Shown: one piece after another, positions 55,201-62,725 of the stretch
How positions within the stretch are numbered: the stretch's first letter is position 1
Layout: each line of letters begins with the position of its first letter
Source of the DNA: Candidatus Rifleibacteriota bacterium
GTDB taxonomy: Bacteria; Muiribacteriota; Ozemobacteria; Ozemobacterales; Ozemobacteraceae
Assembly: GCA_015233565.1 (NCBI GenBank)
Contig: JADFXM010000006.1
Location: 62,001-126,000, forward strand
Length of the DNA: 64,000 nucleotides
Direction: 5' to 3'
The notes under the pieces: model-generated
Databases searched by the model: none
What the model was told of the DNA's origin: nothing
What the model saw: the letters and a program-made list of their open reading frames with translations, nothing else
Made by a program: the position numbers and the translations under genes

Positions 55201-55344
55201 AATCATGACCTGAATGTTCGTGACATCAGGAAAAGCATCAATGGGAAGTTTCCGCCAAGCCCAAATTCCGACAAGAATTGTAAAAATTACAGCTATGAAT
55301 ACCAATGCCCTATTTCTAAGCAACCAATGCGTAATCGATTCCAT
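52231..55344 (-). CDS. Heavy-metal RND efflux pump (CzcA/CusA family)
   Basis: This is a 1037-aa inner-membrane proton/metal antiporter. N-terminal segment LPIDAFPDVTNIQV, the helix-4 motif GLAFSVGMVVDATVVILENA, and ERFQRDFA-like periplasmic loops mark the HME branch of RND pumps. Helix 4 lacks the DFG sequence of classic CzcA zinc/cobalt pumps but keeps the Asp and Glu of the proton relay, so metal specificity cannot be fixed by motif. It is the last gene of a leftward operon after outer-membrane factor and adaptor genes. AGGG precedes the ATG by seven bases. It would form a tripartite complex spanning the envelope. Confidence 0.95.
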   Translation of the reverse strand: MESITHWLLRNRALVFIAVIFTILVGIWAWRKLPIDAFPDVTNIQVMILAKASGLSSTDVEQQITFPIEQKMTGMRGIIQIRSVSKNGISQIVVVFEDGTDPYFARQQVFERLQDAKDGLPPGVEPEMAPLSTGLGEIFQYTIESNTLSAMDLRTIQDWVVVPQLRPITGVSEVNSFGGFSRQYQVLVDPERLQKYGLSLDSVVTALEKSNANASGKFIQKGWEQTYVRSLGLLKNIDDIGRIVLKVKNGASVLIKDVAEVAVGHEVRQGAVTRDGKGEVVAGMVIMLRDANSRTVVEDVKAAIPRIQGSLPKGAQLNVFYDRTFLIEACIKTVLDAMKHGAGWVILILCLFLAEIRTALLVIISLPLTFLASFAIMKFLGMSSNLMSLGGLAFSVGMVVDATVVILENARRHLAEKKDYETDFEVITHSIVEVGRPTLFSVIIIVLVLVPLFSLEGMEAKMYGPLALTMLISLLVSLLIALFFMPALGFSILPRGKEREFFITKFLRVFYRWILHFALRFPSFIFLGAIFLLIWSASLASKIGTDFMPTLQEGAIAINAVRLPNAALEGSVEVSTEIERKLAKIPEISSVVCKTGRAEISEDPMGPDETDIFINLKTREEMPESRDQTELVEVIRDELTQIPGLRYSFSQPIALRVNELISGIKSDVAVKIFGDDLEILSRFAKRIADAIGTVPGGYDTKATQVSGMDQIDIEIELPALARYGLTVKDVNEIIETGIGGKTVSTMIEGQRRFPIAVRFMEDVRKTEEKINLLKIPTADGTLIPLNQIVKIKHVESPIEIDRENNRRRMVVETNVRGRDLGGFVSELQNKIKPIEKELPYGYSISYGGQFENQQRAMTRLSLVVPLVLSLIFVLLRLAMGRFSDSFMVLLNLPFSIVGGIIAVYYFGMSLSVSAAVAFIVLLGIAVQNGVLLVAFFRQLINRGMSVNRAVKMGCALRFRPLMMTALTSFIGHIPMLYSRGSGAEIQKPLAVVVNGGLITSTILTLVVLPVLFRWWERRRLLKIRATGARRKTLVGLK

Positions 55345-55732
55345 TTTCTGTCCCTATCAATTTATTTATCCATGAGCTCAACTCAAGCTAACCACGGTAA
55401 TTGGCGAATTTCTTTCTTTTTTGAGGTTGTATGAATGTAGCTGATAAATTGCCTTCAAAACCTGTTTTAAAACAGAGATTTAAGAGAAAAAGCCGTAAAC
55501 TTTTTCCTTTTACACTAAAATTGTCTCCTCTAGTTTTTTATAAATTTTTTCAGCGAATTTGCAACAGTGTCTCTTTTTTTCCAAATTTTATCATTATTCA
55601 AAAGTTATTATTCACAAACACCATTTATCGACCTGGGTTAAGGTAATTCCCACGTCAATCCACACAAAGCATTGATAGAGAAAACATTGATTTTAAGCAC
55701 CCAGCCTATCTCTGCTGAGAATTTTAGCATTA
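55345..55732. other. Gap inside the efflux operon
   Basis: About 390 bases between adaptor and pump genes, unusually long for a czc operon. No gene or terminator was recognised; it is AT-rich. Confidence 0.45.
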
Positions 55733-57115
55733 CTAATCGGCGCAACCCGCCCCCATTTTTTCGCGCAGAACATCTGATTTTAAAAGAAATGCACCATTCG
55801 TAACAATCTTGTCTCCAGCCTTCAAACCTTTAATAATTTCAATGCGATCGCCAATTTTTTTGCCGACTTTGACATTTTTCCTAAAATACATGTTTTCGCC
55901 GTATTTAAGAAAAACAAAAGTCCGGCCCTCATCTTCCATTAAAGCTTTCCCAGGCAGTGTTGGAACATTTTGCGATGCGCCAAAGAAAAGTTTCGCTCTG
56001 AAAAACATCCCGGGACGCAAGCATTCATCATGGTTTTCCACTAGTAACCGAATCGGAAGAGTCCGCGTCTCAGGTGAAATACGAGGGTCAGCTCCAAATA
56101 CGGTTCCCATAAAATATTGGTCGGGAAAGGCTTCCACCCAAATTTTGGCCTTGATTTCAGAACTTTTTAATGCTGAAATTACGTCAGCCAGATCTTTTTC
56201 GTGAACTTGAGCAACTCCCCAAAGATGCGTAAGATCGACAACTTTTAGGACTTCCTTTTCACCTGTAAGCATGTCTCCTATGTTTCCATCACGAGCGAGT
56301 ACCCGTCCCGTCAAAGGACTGCGGATAATCATTTCCCCTTTAAAAATGGGATCATCAGTTTTTCGGCTTAAGCCCTCAATGCGAGAATCCGAAAAACCAA
56401 AAATTCTCAATTTTCGCTTTGAATTTTCCAGTTCAATCTTTGAAAGATCCGCGATAGCTTGCGCTTCCTGTAAGTCCTGTTCAGACGTAATCTTCTTTTC
56501 CCACAAAAATTTTTCACGAACCAACTTTTTTGAAGCAAGGTCATATTCCGATTGGCGTTTAAGGCTTTCGATTGCTGCTTGGGCTAAATCAGAACTTTCC
56601 ATTACCAAAAGCGACTCATCAGCTTTTACCAAATCGCCAATGCGAGCAGAAATAGATGCAAGGCGACCTCCGAAACGGGGAGTAATGCATCTGATCCTGT
56701 TTTCGTCAAAAGACAGTTCACCATTAACATCTACCGAAATTTCTTCAGGCGTAATCTCCAGGTTTTCAACTGCAATCAGCGAGCTGGAAGTTGCCGGGAC
56801 CTTCACGACTCCTAATTCAAAACGGCATCTGTCACATTCAAGCATGGGAATCTTATGCTCACATGCTTTTTTCATCAATTCCTCAATATTCTTTTCAGAA
56901 AAATTTTTTTCTGGGTCATCTACATACTTATTTTCCTCTTCTTCTTTTTTTTCATCCTGGCCCGTCTGAACTTCTGGTTTTTCCTTAATTTTCGAGTCTT
57001 CTGCGCTGGAAAAAGAAGCATTTGCGCCTTCTCCGGCCTTTTTATCCTCTGAACAAACCGCTTGAGCAAAAAATATCATTGTGATAAAAATAAAAAACTT
57101 CGTCAGAGATTTCAT
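55733..57115 (-). CDS. Efflux RND periplasmic adaptor (CzcB/CusB family)
   Basis: This is a 460-aa protein with a signal peptide (FFIFITMIFFAQAVCS), then an acidic Glu/Lys-rich region. A metal-binding Cys/His patch follows at about residue 88 (ACEHKIPMLECDRCRFELGV), seen in CzcB relatives. The lipoyl half-motifs (GRLASISARIGDLVKADESL, IRSPLTGRVLARDGNIGDML) flank a coiled-coil hairpin. The beta-barrel and membrane-proximal domains (HLWGVAQVHEKDLADV, GDRIEIIKGLKAGDKIVTNG) follow. It links the pump to the outer-membrane factor and may pass metal to the pump. It ends Gly-Cys-Ala-Asp. Confidence 0.93.
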   Translation of the reverse strand: MKSLTKFFIFITMIFFAQAVCSEDKKAGEGANASFSSAEDSKIKEKPEVQTGQDEKKEEEENKYVDDPEKNFSEKNIEELMKKACEHKIPMLECDRCRFELGVVKVPATSSSLIAVENLEITPEEISVDVNGELSFDENRIRCITPRFGGRLASISARIGDLVKADESLLVMESSDLAQAAIESLKRQSEYDLASKKLVREKFLWEKKITSEQDLQEAQAIADLSKIELENSKRKLRIFGFSDSRIEGLSRKTDDPIFKGEMIIRSPLTGRVLARDGNIGDMLTGEKEVLKVVDLTHLWGVAQVHEKDLADVISALKSSEIKAKIWVEAFPDQYFMGTVFGADPRISPETRTLPIRLLVENHDECLRPGMFFRAKLFFGASQNVPTLPGKALMEDEGRTFVFLKYGENMYFRKNVKVGKKIGDRIEIIKGLKAGDKIVTNGAFLLKSDVLREKMGAGCAD

Positions 57116-57322
57116 AGTTTTTCTCCACTTCCCAATGTAACGTTCCTAATTTGTTTAATGACACTAGCTGTCATTCTAATCTACAGGCATTTTACAAAAT
57201 TCAACAAAAGTAAAATTTTTAGCCTAATTTATAAGAGGTGTGACAAGAGTTCAGAAGCAGCTTTTCGTTCGCCAGCAATAATACGACACAAAAACAACCA
57301 GCACTATTATTGAGATAAATAG

Positions 57323-58585
57323 TCATTCACCGTGTTTTTCATTAACGAGGCAAACTCCACAAAGTTTTTCCATATTATCCAGGGCAGAATACATTTGCCC
57401 CAGTGCTTCAAAATAGTCCCGTCGGTTCTGGATTACAGCTTTTTGGGCATCCAGTACCAGAAGTTGGTTGGTTTTTCCTAGTCGATAAGCCTCCAATGCC
57501 AATTCGAGAATTTGTTTTGAGGAAGGGAGAATCTTATCCCTGAGGTTGAGTGCAATATGACGGTTCGTTTCAAATCTGGTTAAGGATTCCTTCAGCGAAT
57601 TTTTCAATTCATTATGGAGGCGAATTTTCTCGTTTTCGATCCGATCACCTTCCATCGCAATTGCCAGCCTTTCCCCAGAATTGGCCTTCTTATTTGGAAG
57701 TTCAACCTCAAACCCAACAACAAACCCAACATCATTAGTTTCCCGGTAATCTCTGATACTTCCTGCAATGGAATAGCCTGGACGGTTAATTGTTTTCAAG
57801 TGAGCAGCTTTGGCTTGTGCAATACTCTTGTCAATCTGAAGTTGTCTTAATTCGGGGTAAAATTTCAGCAATGAATCGGAAAGGACCCCTTCCTTGGGAA
57901 GAGAAATATCGGGAGTTAAGGTACCAACAACGTCAAAACTTTCGAGAGATTCCAAACCCATCTCGCGAATCAATGCTTTTTTTCCTTGCTCCATCTGGCC
58001 TTCAAGCTTTCTATTCTCGGTTAATGAACGATTCAACTCAAGTTCAGCCTTTAAAACTTCGCTCTCAGGAACTGCTCCCGCCTCACTGCGTGTTTTTGTC
58101 AATTCCAGAAGTTTTTTTGCAAGTGACACACCTTCTTCAGTAACATTGAGGAGATTATGTAGAACCAATACTTCATGAAAAGTGGTTTGGACAGCATTTG
58201 ATACTTCCCAACTAGTTCGTTCAGTGTCTAATTGAGTCGATTTAATTGAAGTCAGGGCCAACGTCCGGGCTGAATCGACTTTTTTTCTGTCCAATAATGG
58301 TCTTTGAAAAGTCAATGTTGTTTGTGATCGCGAGAACCCCGGAAGAGTGCCAGAAAAGTCTTCGGATTCGAACAGAAGTTTGTCGCTCAAGCGTTTTCCA
58401 GCGTCTTCAGATGCAGCACGGGCTTGTTTTTCAATTATTTGCTTTGTTAAAATCGAAGGATGTGAAGCAACAATCTCCAATGCTTCAGATAAAGTAAGTG
58501 CCAATCCGGTAGAGAAAAAAGAGATTGAAAAAAACAAACTCAAGATGAAAATATCCCATTTGGACGAAAGTCGTATGAAAAACAC
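57323..58585 (-). CDS. Outer-membrane efflux factor (CzcC/TolC family)
   Basis: This is a 420-aa protein from a GTG with AAGGAG five bases upstream; a TTG start 27 bases earlier is less likely. Signal peptide, then TLSEALEIVASHPSI. Two TolC-type repeats rich in long helices follow (TKTRSEAGAVPESEVLKAEL, EAYRLGKTNQLLVLDAQKAV). VGFEVELPNKKANSGER matches the second strand region of CzcC proteins. It forms the outer-membrane exit duct of the metal pump. It lies 207 bases upstream of the adaptor gene in the same direction, and 30 bases after the regulator-kinase gene. Confidence 0.92.
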   Translation of the reverse strand: MFFIRLSSKWDIFILSLFFSISFFSTGLALTLSEALEIVASHPSILTKQIIEKQARAASEDAGKRLSDKLLFESEDFSGTLPGFSRSQTTLTFQRPLLDRKKVDSARTLALTSIKSTQLDTERTSWEVSNAVQTTFHEVLVLHNLLNVTEEGVSLAKKLLELTKTRSEAGAVPESEVLKAELELNRSLTENRKLEGQMEQGKKALIREMGLESLESFDVVGTLTPDISLPKEGVLSDSLLKFYPELRQLQIDKSIAQAKAAHLKTINRPGYSIAGSIRDYRETNDVGFVVGFEVELPNKKANSGERLAIAMEGDRIENEKIRLHNELKNSLKESLTRFETNRHIALNLRDKILPSSKQILELALEAYRLGKTNQLLVLDAQKAVIQNRRDYFEALGQMYSALDNMEKLCGVCLVNEKHGE

Positions 58586-58614
58586 GATAACTCCTTTCTT
58601 ATTAAAAAACAAAT

Positions 58615-59781
58615 TCAGCCGGCTAATAGCTCAGCAGAATTCTTCTTTTTGCAAGATTTGTTAGAACCTGTTTCAGAAGCTAGCTTTACCATGGAAAAAA
58701 TCAATGAAGTCCCATCAACTTCATTAGATGTAAAGGAAAGTGTCCCACCAAGGGTTTTTGCCATCAAATTTGCAGAATAAGCTCCCAATCCTGTTCCATG
58801 CTCCTTGCCAAAAGTGACATATCGTTGGAAAAAGCGTCCCTGAATTTGAGGAGGAATGACGCCTCGATTTTTTATGATTACTGTTGATTGCGGAAAAGAA
58901 ATCATTTCCACTATAATTTTTTCACCTTCAGGAGAAGCTTCGATAGCATTCTTTAAAAGATTAGTAAAAAGTGCAAAATACAAGTATTCTTCTCCCTTCA
59001 ATTCAAAAATTTCATCTTTAACAAGCGGTTTCTTGTCGAGAGATAGAACAGTAGACAACTTCTTTTCCAGTATCAAGTTTTCAAGCTGCCGGAAAATTTC
59101 CTGGATTATCTTCGCAAGATTAACTTTTGCATGAATCGGTTTGTATTCATTTCTTTCCATTTTGTACAAATCCAAAGAACGAAAAATTACATCTTTCAGT
59201 CTTTCAGCAGTTCTGGCTAGAAGTTCCAACCATTCGATTTGATGTGGCAGAAGGTTTTTGGCTGTTTTAAGCATTTCGGGAACAGTGAGAAATATGGAAA
59301 GTGAGCTTTTCAAATCATGCCTGGAAATTTCGTCAATTCTCTCCCGCAGGTTAACATTTTCCTGGAGGATTTCATTTTGCTTTTCAAGTTGAATTCTGGC
59401 AGCCGCCAAACTAAGGTGAGTTTTCACTCGCGCTCTTACGACGGGAGGACTAACCGGCTTGGTGATGTAATCAACAGCACCAATGGAAAAACCATCTGTT
59501 TCATCAGTCTCCTCGCTTCGAGCAGTAACAAAGATTACCGGAATATTCTGAGTAAGTGTGTTCTCTTTCAGTTTACTGCAAACCGACAATCCATCCATTT
59601 CAGGCATCATGACATCCAAAAGAATTAAATCCGGCGGAGATGATGATTGGGCCATTTTTAAAGCCTTTTTTCCCGCCAAAGCAAACGAGATTTCATAATC
59701 GGATTTGAGGATGGAAGCGAGTACCTCGATATTTTCAATTATATCATCAACGAGAAGGATTTTAGGCTTCTTGTTTGCCAT
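58615..59781 (-). CDS. Response regulator-histidine kinase hybrid (receiver first)
   Basis: This is a 388-aa cytoplasmic protein. A receiver domain comes first (ILLVDDIIENIEVLASIL, Asp in LILLDVMMPEMDG, Lys in YITKPVSP). A coiled linker and a HisKA-like helix with EISRHDLKSSLSIFL follow (candidate phospho-His). Then comes a HATPase_c domain with N-box NLLKNAIEASPEG and G2-box GTGLGAYSANLMAKTLGG. There is no DNA-binding domain, so any transcriptional effect on the operon would need another regulator. The stop is 30 bases before the efflux-factor gene. Its position suggests metal- or envelope-stress-linked control of efflux, which is only inference. Confidence 0.9.
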   Translation of the reverse strand: MANKKPKILLVDDIIENIEVLASILKSDYEISFALAGKKALKMAQSSSPPDLILLDVMMPEMDGLSVCSKLKENTLTQNIPVIFVTARSEETDETDGFSIGAVDYITKPVSPPVVRARVKTHLSLAAARIQLEKQNEILQENVNLRERIDEISRHDLKSSLSIFLTVPEMLKTAKNLLPHQIEWLELLARTAERLKDVIFRSLDLYKMERNEYKPIHAKVNLAKIIQEIFRQLENLILEKKLSTVLSLDKKPLVKDEIFELKGEEYLYFALFTNLLKNAIEASPEGEKIIVEMISFPQSTVIIKNRGVIPPQIQGRFFQRYVTFGKEHGTGLGAYSANLMAKTLGGTLSFTSNEVDGTSLIFSMVKLASETGSNKSCKKKNSAELLAG

Positions 59782-59883
59782 ATAGTAATACCTTTTATAC
59801 CATTTTAGCTAAGTTCGTGTCTAATTTTTTCGGCGAAATCGAGGAAAACAATTTAAAATTCTGAATTAGCATAGCACATTTGA

Positions 59884-60074
59884 GCAGGGCAAACGTACAC
59901 TTTTTTCGCTATTAATCAACCTTTTACGAGGTTTCCTGTTGAAGCTACTTTACCGGGAATTTCGTATAAAAAGCTCATTTTTTGAAAAAAATATTAGCAG
60001 AAAAATATGATTTATGAAACGGCAATGAAAAGATTAATCGCATCAGATCAACAAAAAGTAAGCGTTTGCCCTGC
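59884..60074. mobile_element. MITE-like element with 8-bp target-site duplication
   Basis: 191 bp with perfect 12-bp inverted ends GCAGGGCAAACG / CGTTTGCCCTGC; similarity continues imperfectly for about 10 bases (A/T-rich with ACTTTTT). It is flanked on both sides by the direct repeat ACATTTGA (59876-59883 and 60075-60082). It has no coding capacity. Confidence 0.85.
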
Positions 60075-60322
60075 ACATTTGAGAACAATTTGAAAAATAA
60101 TCGGTATATGGTAAAATGCTCGCAGTTGTCAAAATATACTAAACATTCAATTCTTTAAGTAATTCACCGCGTTTAACTGTGCTGTTCCACCCATAATAAG
60201 CGCTGACTAAAAACAGTGAGGAACTGAAAGCATTAGTATGGCTTTATTAAAACGAAAGATTGCGAAAAAATGAGGATGTTTTTTGGAGGAATTTAAACAA
60301 TTACATCACTTGGCCTTAAAAT

Positions 60323-60337
60323 GCATTTTTTAAATGC
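60323..60337. promoter_or_regulatory. Palindrome upstream of the GH3 gene, possible operator
   Basis: GCATTT-TTT-AAATGC, a perfect 6-3-6 inverted repeat, about 75 bases before the GH3 start. It could bind a dimeric sugar-responsive regulator, but chance is not excluded. Confidence 0.3.
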
Positions 60338-60411
60338 TACGGATAAAATGAGAAACACTTCTTGAAATGCAAACTTGGTGTTCAAATTATTGTCACTACA
60401 ATGGAGGTTTT

Positions 60412-62667
60412 ATGAATTGGAGTTCTACAAGTATGAGATTTAAAAGGTGTTTTTGTACTCTAATGGTTGTTTTCTCGCTTTCCTGTGTGATCGGGCTTTT
60501 CGCCGACCCGAAGATGGAGAAAACCATAAACGACCTCTTGGGAAAAATGACTCTCGAAGAAAAAATCGGGCAGATGACGCTTTATACAAGCGGTTGGGCT
60601 ACAACCGGTGCAAAAATGGATGATAATTATATGGACTACATCAAAACCGGAAAATGCGGTGCTATTTTCAATGCCCTCACTGCTGAATATACAAAGAAGC
60701 TTCAGAAAGTTGCAGTAGAAAGTAGTCGTCTCAAGATTCCGCTAATTTTTGGTTATGACGTAATTCATGGCCATCGAACCATAATGCCGATTCCGCTTGC
60801 TGAAGCCTGTAGCTGGGACATGGCGGCAATCGAAAAATCCTGTAGAATTGCTGCTATTGAAGCATCCGCCGAAGGAATAAACTGGACTTTCGCACCGATG
60901 GTCGATATCGCACGCGACCCGAGATGGGGACGTGTTGCAGAAGGATCTGGAGAAGACACATATTTAGGGTGTCTGATTGCAAAAGCCAGAGTAAAGGGGT
61001 TCCAAGGAGATGATCTTTCCAAGCCAGACACAATTATAGCGTGTGCAAAGCATTATGCTGCATATGGTGGAGCGCAGGGTGGACGCGATTACAATTCAGT
61101 AGATGTTTCAGAACGAACTCTTTTTGAAACCTATCTTCCTCCTTTCAAAGCTTGCGTTGAAGCTGGAGTTGGATCTTTCATGACTGCGTTTAATGACCTT
61201 TCAGGGGTTCCTTGTACCGCCAACAAATTTCTTTTAACAAAAGTTTTGCACGATCTATGGGGATTTAATGGCTTCGTTGTAACCGATTATACTTCCATTA
61301 ACGAGCTGGTTCCTCATGGAATTGCTGCCAACGAAGAAGAGGCAGGAAAATTATCAGTTTTGGCTGGAGTTGACATGGACATGGAAGGCGGAGTCTACAT
61401 GAAATATCTCGCCAAACAGGTTAAAGATGGTATCGTTCCAATGAACCGCATAGACGAAGCTGTTAAAAGAATCCTGATTGCCAAATGGAAACTTGGATTG
61501 TTTGAAGATCCTTATCGATATTGTGATGAAAATCGACAACGCGAAATGGTTTTAAACCCTAAACATCTGGCTTTTTCGCTCGAAATGGCAAAAAAAAGCA
61601 TGGTATTGCTTCAAAATGAGAAAAATATTCTGCCACTGAGAAAAGACATAAAGAAAATTGCAGTAATAGGACCACTGGCTTCTTCCACTGAAGACTTGCT
61701 GGGAAGCTGGCACGCAGCCGGTGATGGGAAAAAACCAGTCTCTGTGCTTGACTCGATAAAAGAAATTGTCAATCCAGGGGTTGAGGTTCTATACGCTCAG
61801 GGCTGTGACATAACCGAATCAAGTCATTCAGGCTTTCAAAAAGCTATCGAAACTGCCAAAGAAGCAGATGTAATAATTCTAACTATTGGAGAACGTGAAT
61901 CAATGAGCGGAGAGGCTTCTTCACGCTCAGACATTGACCTTCCCGGAGTTCAGAACGATTTGGTTGAAGCAATTGCTACAGTAAAAAAACCTACAGTTGC
62001 AGTTCTTTTTAACGGGCGCCCGCTTACCATCACCAAATTGACCAAAAAAGTTGACGCGATTCTTGAAGCATGGTTCCCCGGAACAATGGGGGGAAAAGCA
62101 GTAGCGGAAGTAGTTTTTGGAGACTACAATCCTTCAGGCAAATTAACAATTTCCTTCCCAAGAAGCGTCGGACAAATTCCAATTTACTACAATATGAAAA
62201 ATACGGGCCGTCCTATTGATCCAAAAAACAAATACACCAGCAAATATATTGATATCCCAAACACTCCTTTATATCCTTTTGGTTGGGGGCTTTCTTACAC
62301 AACTTTCAAATATTCCGGACTGACCCTTTCTTCAAAAACAATAGGGGAAAAGGATGTTTTGAAAATTTCGGTTGATGTAAAAAACGAAGGAAAAATGGGA
62401 GGCGAAGAAACGGTTCAGCTTTATGTCCGAAATATAGCTGGAAGCGTCACACGTCCGGTAAAAGAGTTAAAAGGTTACAAAAAAGTACAACTCAACCCCA
62501 GTGAAACAAAGAAGGTGGAATTTGAGTTAAATTCCAATGACTTGGCATTTTATCGTTTTGATATGTCCTGGGGGCCGGAAGCAGGCAACTTTGAAGTATT
62601 CGTCGGCGGCAATTCACAGGAAACCCTCAACGGAAAGTTTGAACTAAAGATGGCATCTGCTCAATAA
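60412..62667 (+). CDS. bglX: Exported beta-glucosidase, glycoside hydrolase family 3 (BglX-type)
   Basis: This is a 751-aa protein from an ATG with GGAGG five bases upstream. Signal peptide (MVVFSLSCVIGLFA). The GH3 N-terminal barrel is present (LLGKMTLEEKIGQMT, GYDVIHGHRTIMPIP, APMVDIARDPRWGRVAEGSG, CAKHYAAYGGAQGGRD). The catalytic nucleophile is the Asp in GFVVTDYTS. A C-terminal GH3 domain (KSMVLLQNEKNILPL, DVIILTIGERESMSGEASSR, EAWFPGTMGGKAVAEV) and a fibronectin-III-like end (GGEETVQLYVRN, VTRPVKELKGYKKV) follow. It releases glucose from beta-glucosides in the periplasm. Terminator directly after. Domain order and length match BglX. Confidence 0.95.
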   Translation: MNWSSTSMRFKRCFCTLMVVFSLSCVIGLFADPKMEKTINDLLGKMTLEEKIGQMTLYTSGWATTGAKMDDNYMDYIKTGKCGAIFNALTAEYTKKLQKVAVESSRLKIPLIFGYDVIHGHRTIMPIPLAEACSWDMAAIEKSCRIAAIEASAEGINWTFAPMVDIARDPRWGRVAEGSGEDTYLGCLIAKARVKGFQGDDLSKPDTIIACAKHYAAYGGAQGGRDYNSVDVSERTLFETYLPPFKACVEAGVGSFMTAFNDLSGVPCTANKFLLTKVLHDLWGFNGFVVTDYTSINELVPHGIAANEEEAGKLSVLAGVDMDMEGGVYMKYLAKQVKDGIVPMNRIDEAVKRILIAKWKLGLFEDPYRYCDENRQREMVLNPKHLAFSLEMAKKSMVLLQNEKNILPLRKDIKKIAVIGPLASSTEDLLGSWHAAGDGKKPVSVLDSIKEIVNPGVEVLYAQGCDITESSHSGFQKAIETAKEADVIILTIGERESMSGEASSRSDIDLPGVQNDLVEAIATVKKPTVAVLFNGRPLTITKLTKKVDAILEAWFPGTMGGKAVAEVVFGDYNPSGKLTISFPRSVGQIPIYYNMKNTGRPIDPKNKYTSKYIDIPNTPLYPFGWGLSYTTFKYSGLTLSSKTIGEKDVLKISVDVKNEGKMGGEETVQLYVRNIAGSVTRPVKELKGYKKVQLNPSETKKVEFELNSNDLAFYRFDMSWGPEAGNFEVFVGGNSQETLNGKFELKMASAQ

Positions 62668-62688
62668 AGCAACAAACAGTCATTTATT

Positions 62689-62718
62689 GCGGCGGTTTGC
62701 AAAAAAGCTTACCGCCGC
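62689..62718 (+). terminator. Terminator of the GH3 gene
   Basis: An 8-bp stem GCGGCGGT/ACCGCCGC with a 14-base loop, followed by GATTTTATTATTT, 22 bases after the GH3 stop. It also lies just past the convergent homoserine dehydrogenase gene. Confidence 0.85.
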
Positions 62719-62725
62719 GATTTTA

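Larger units (their letters stand above)
59782..60411. other. Gap with MITE-like element and GH3 upstream region
   Basis: Divergent region between the regulator-kinase and GH3 genes. Contains the MITE-like element at 59884-60074 and a short palindrome at 60323-60337. No gene was found. Confidence 0.6.
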
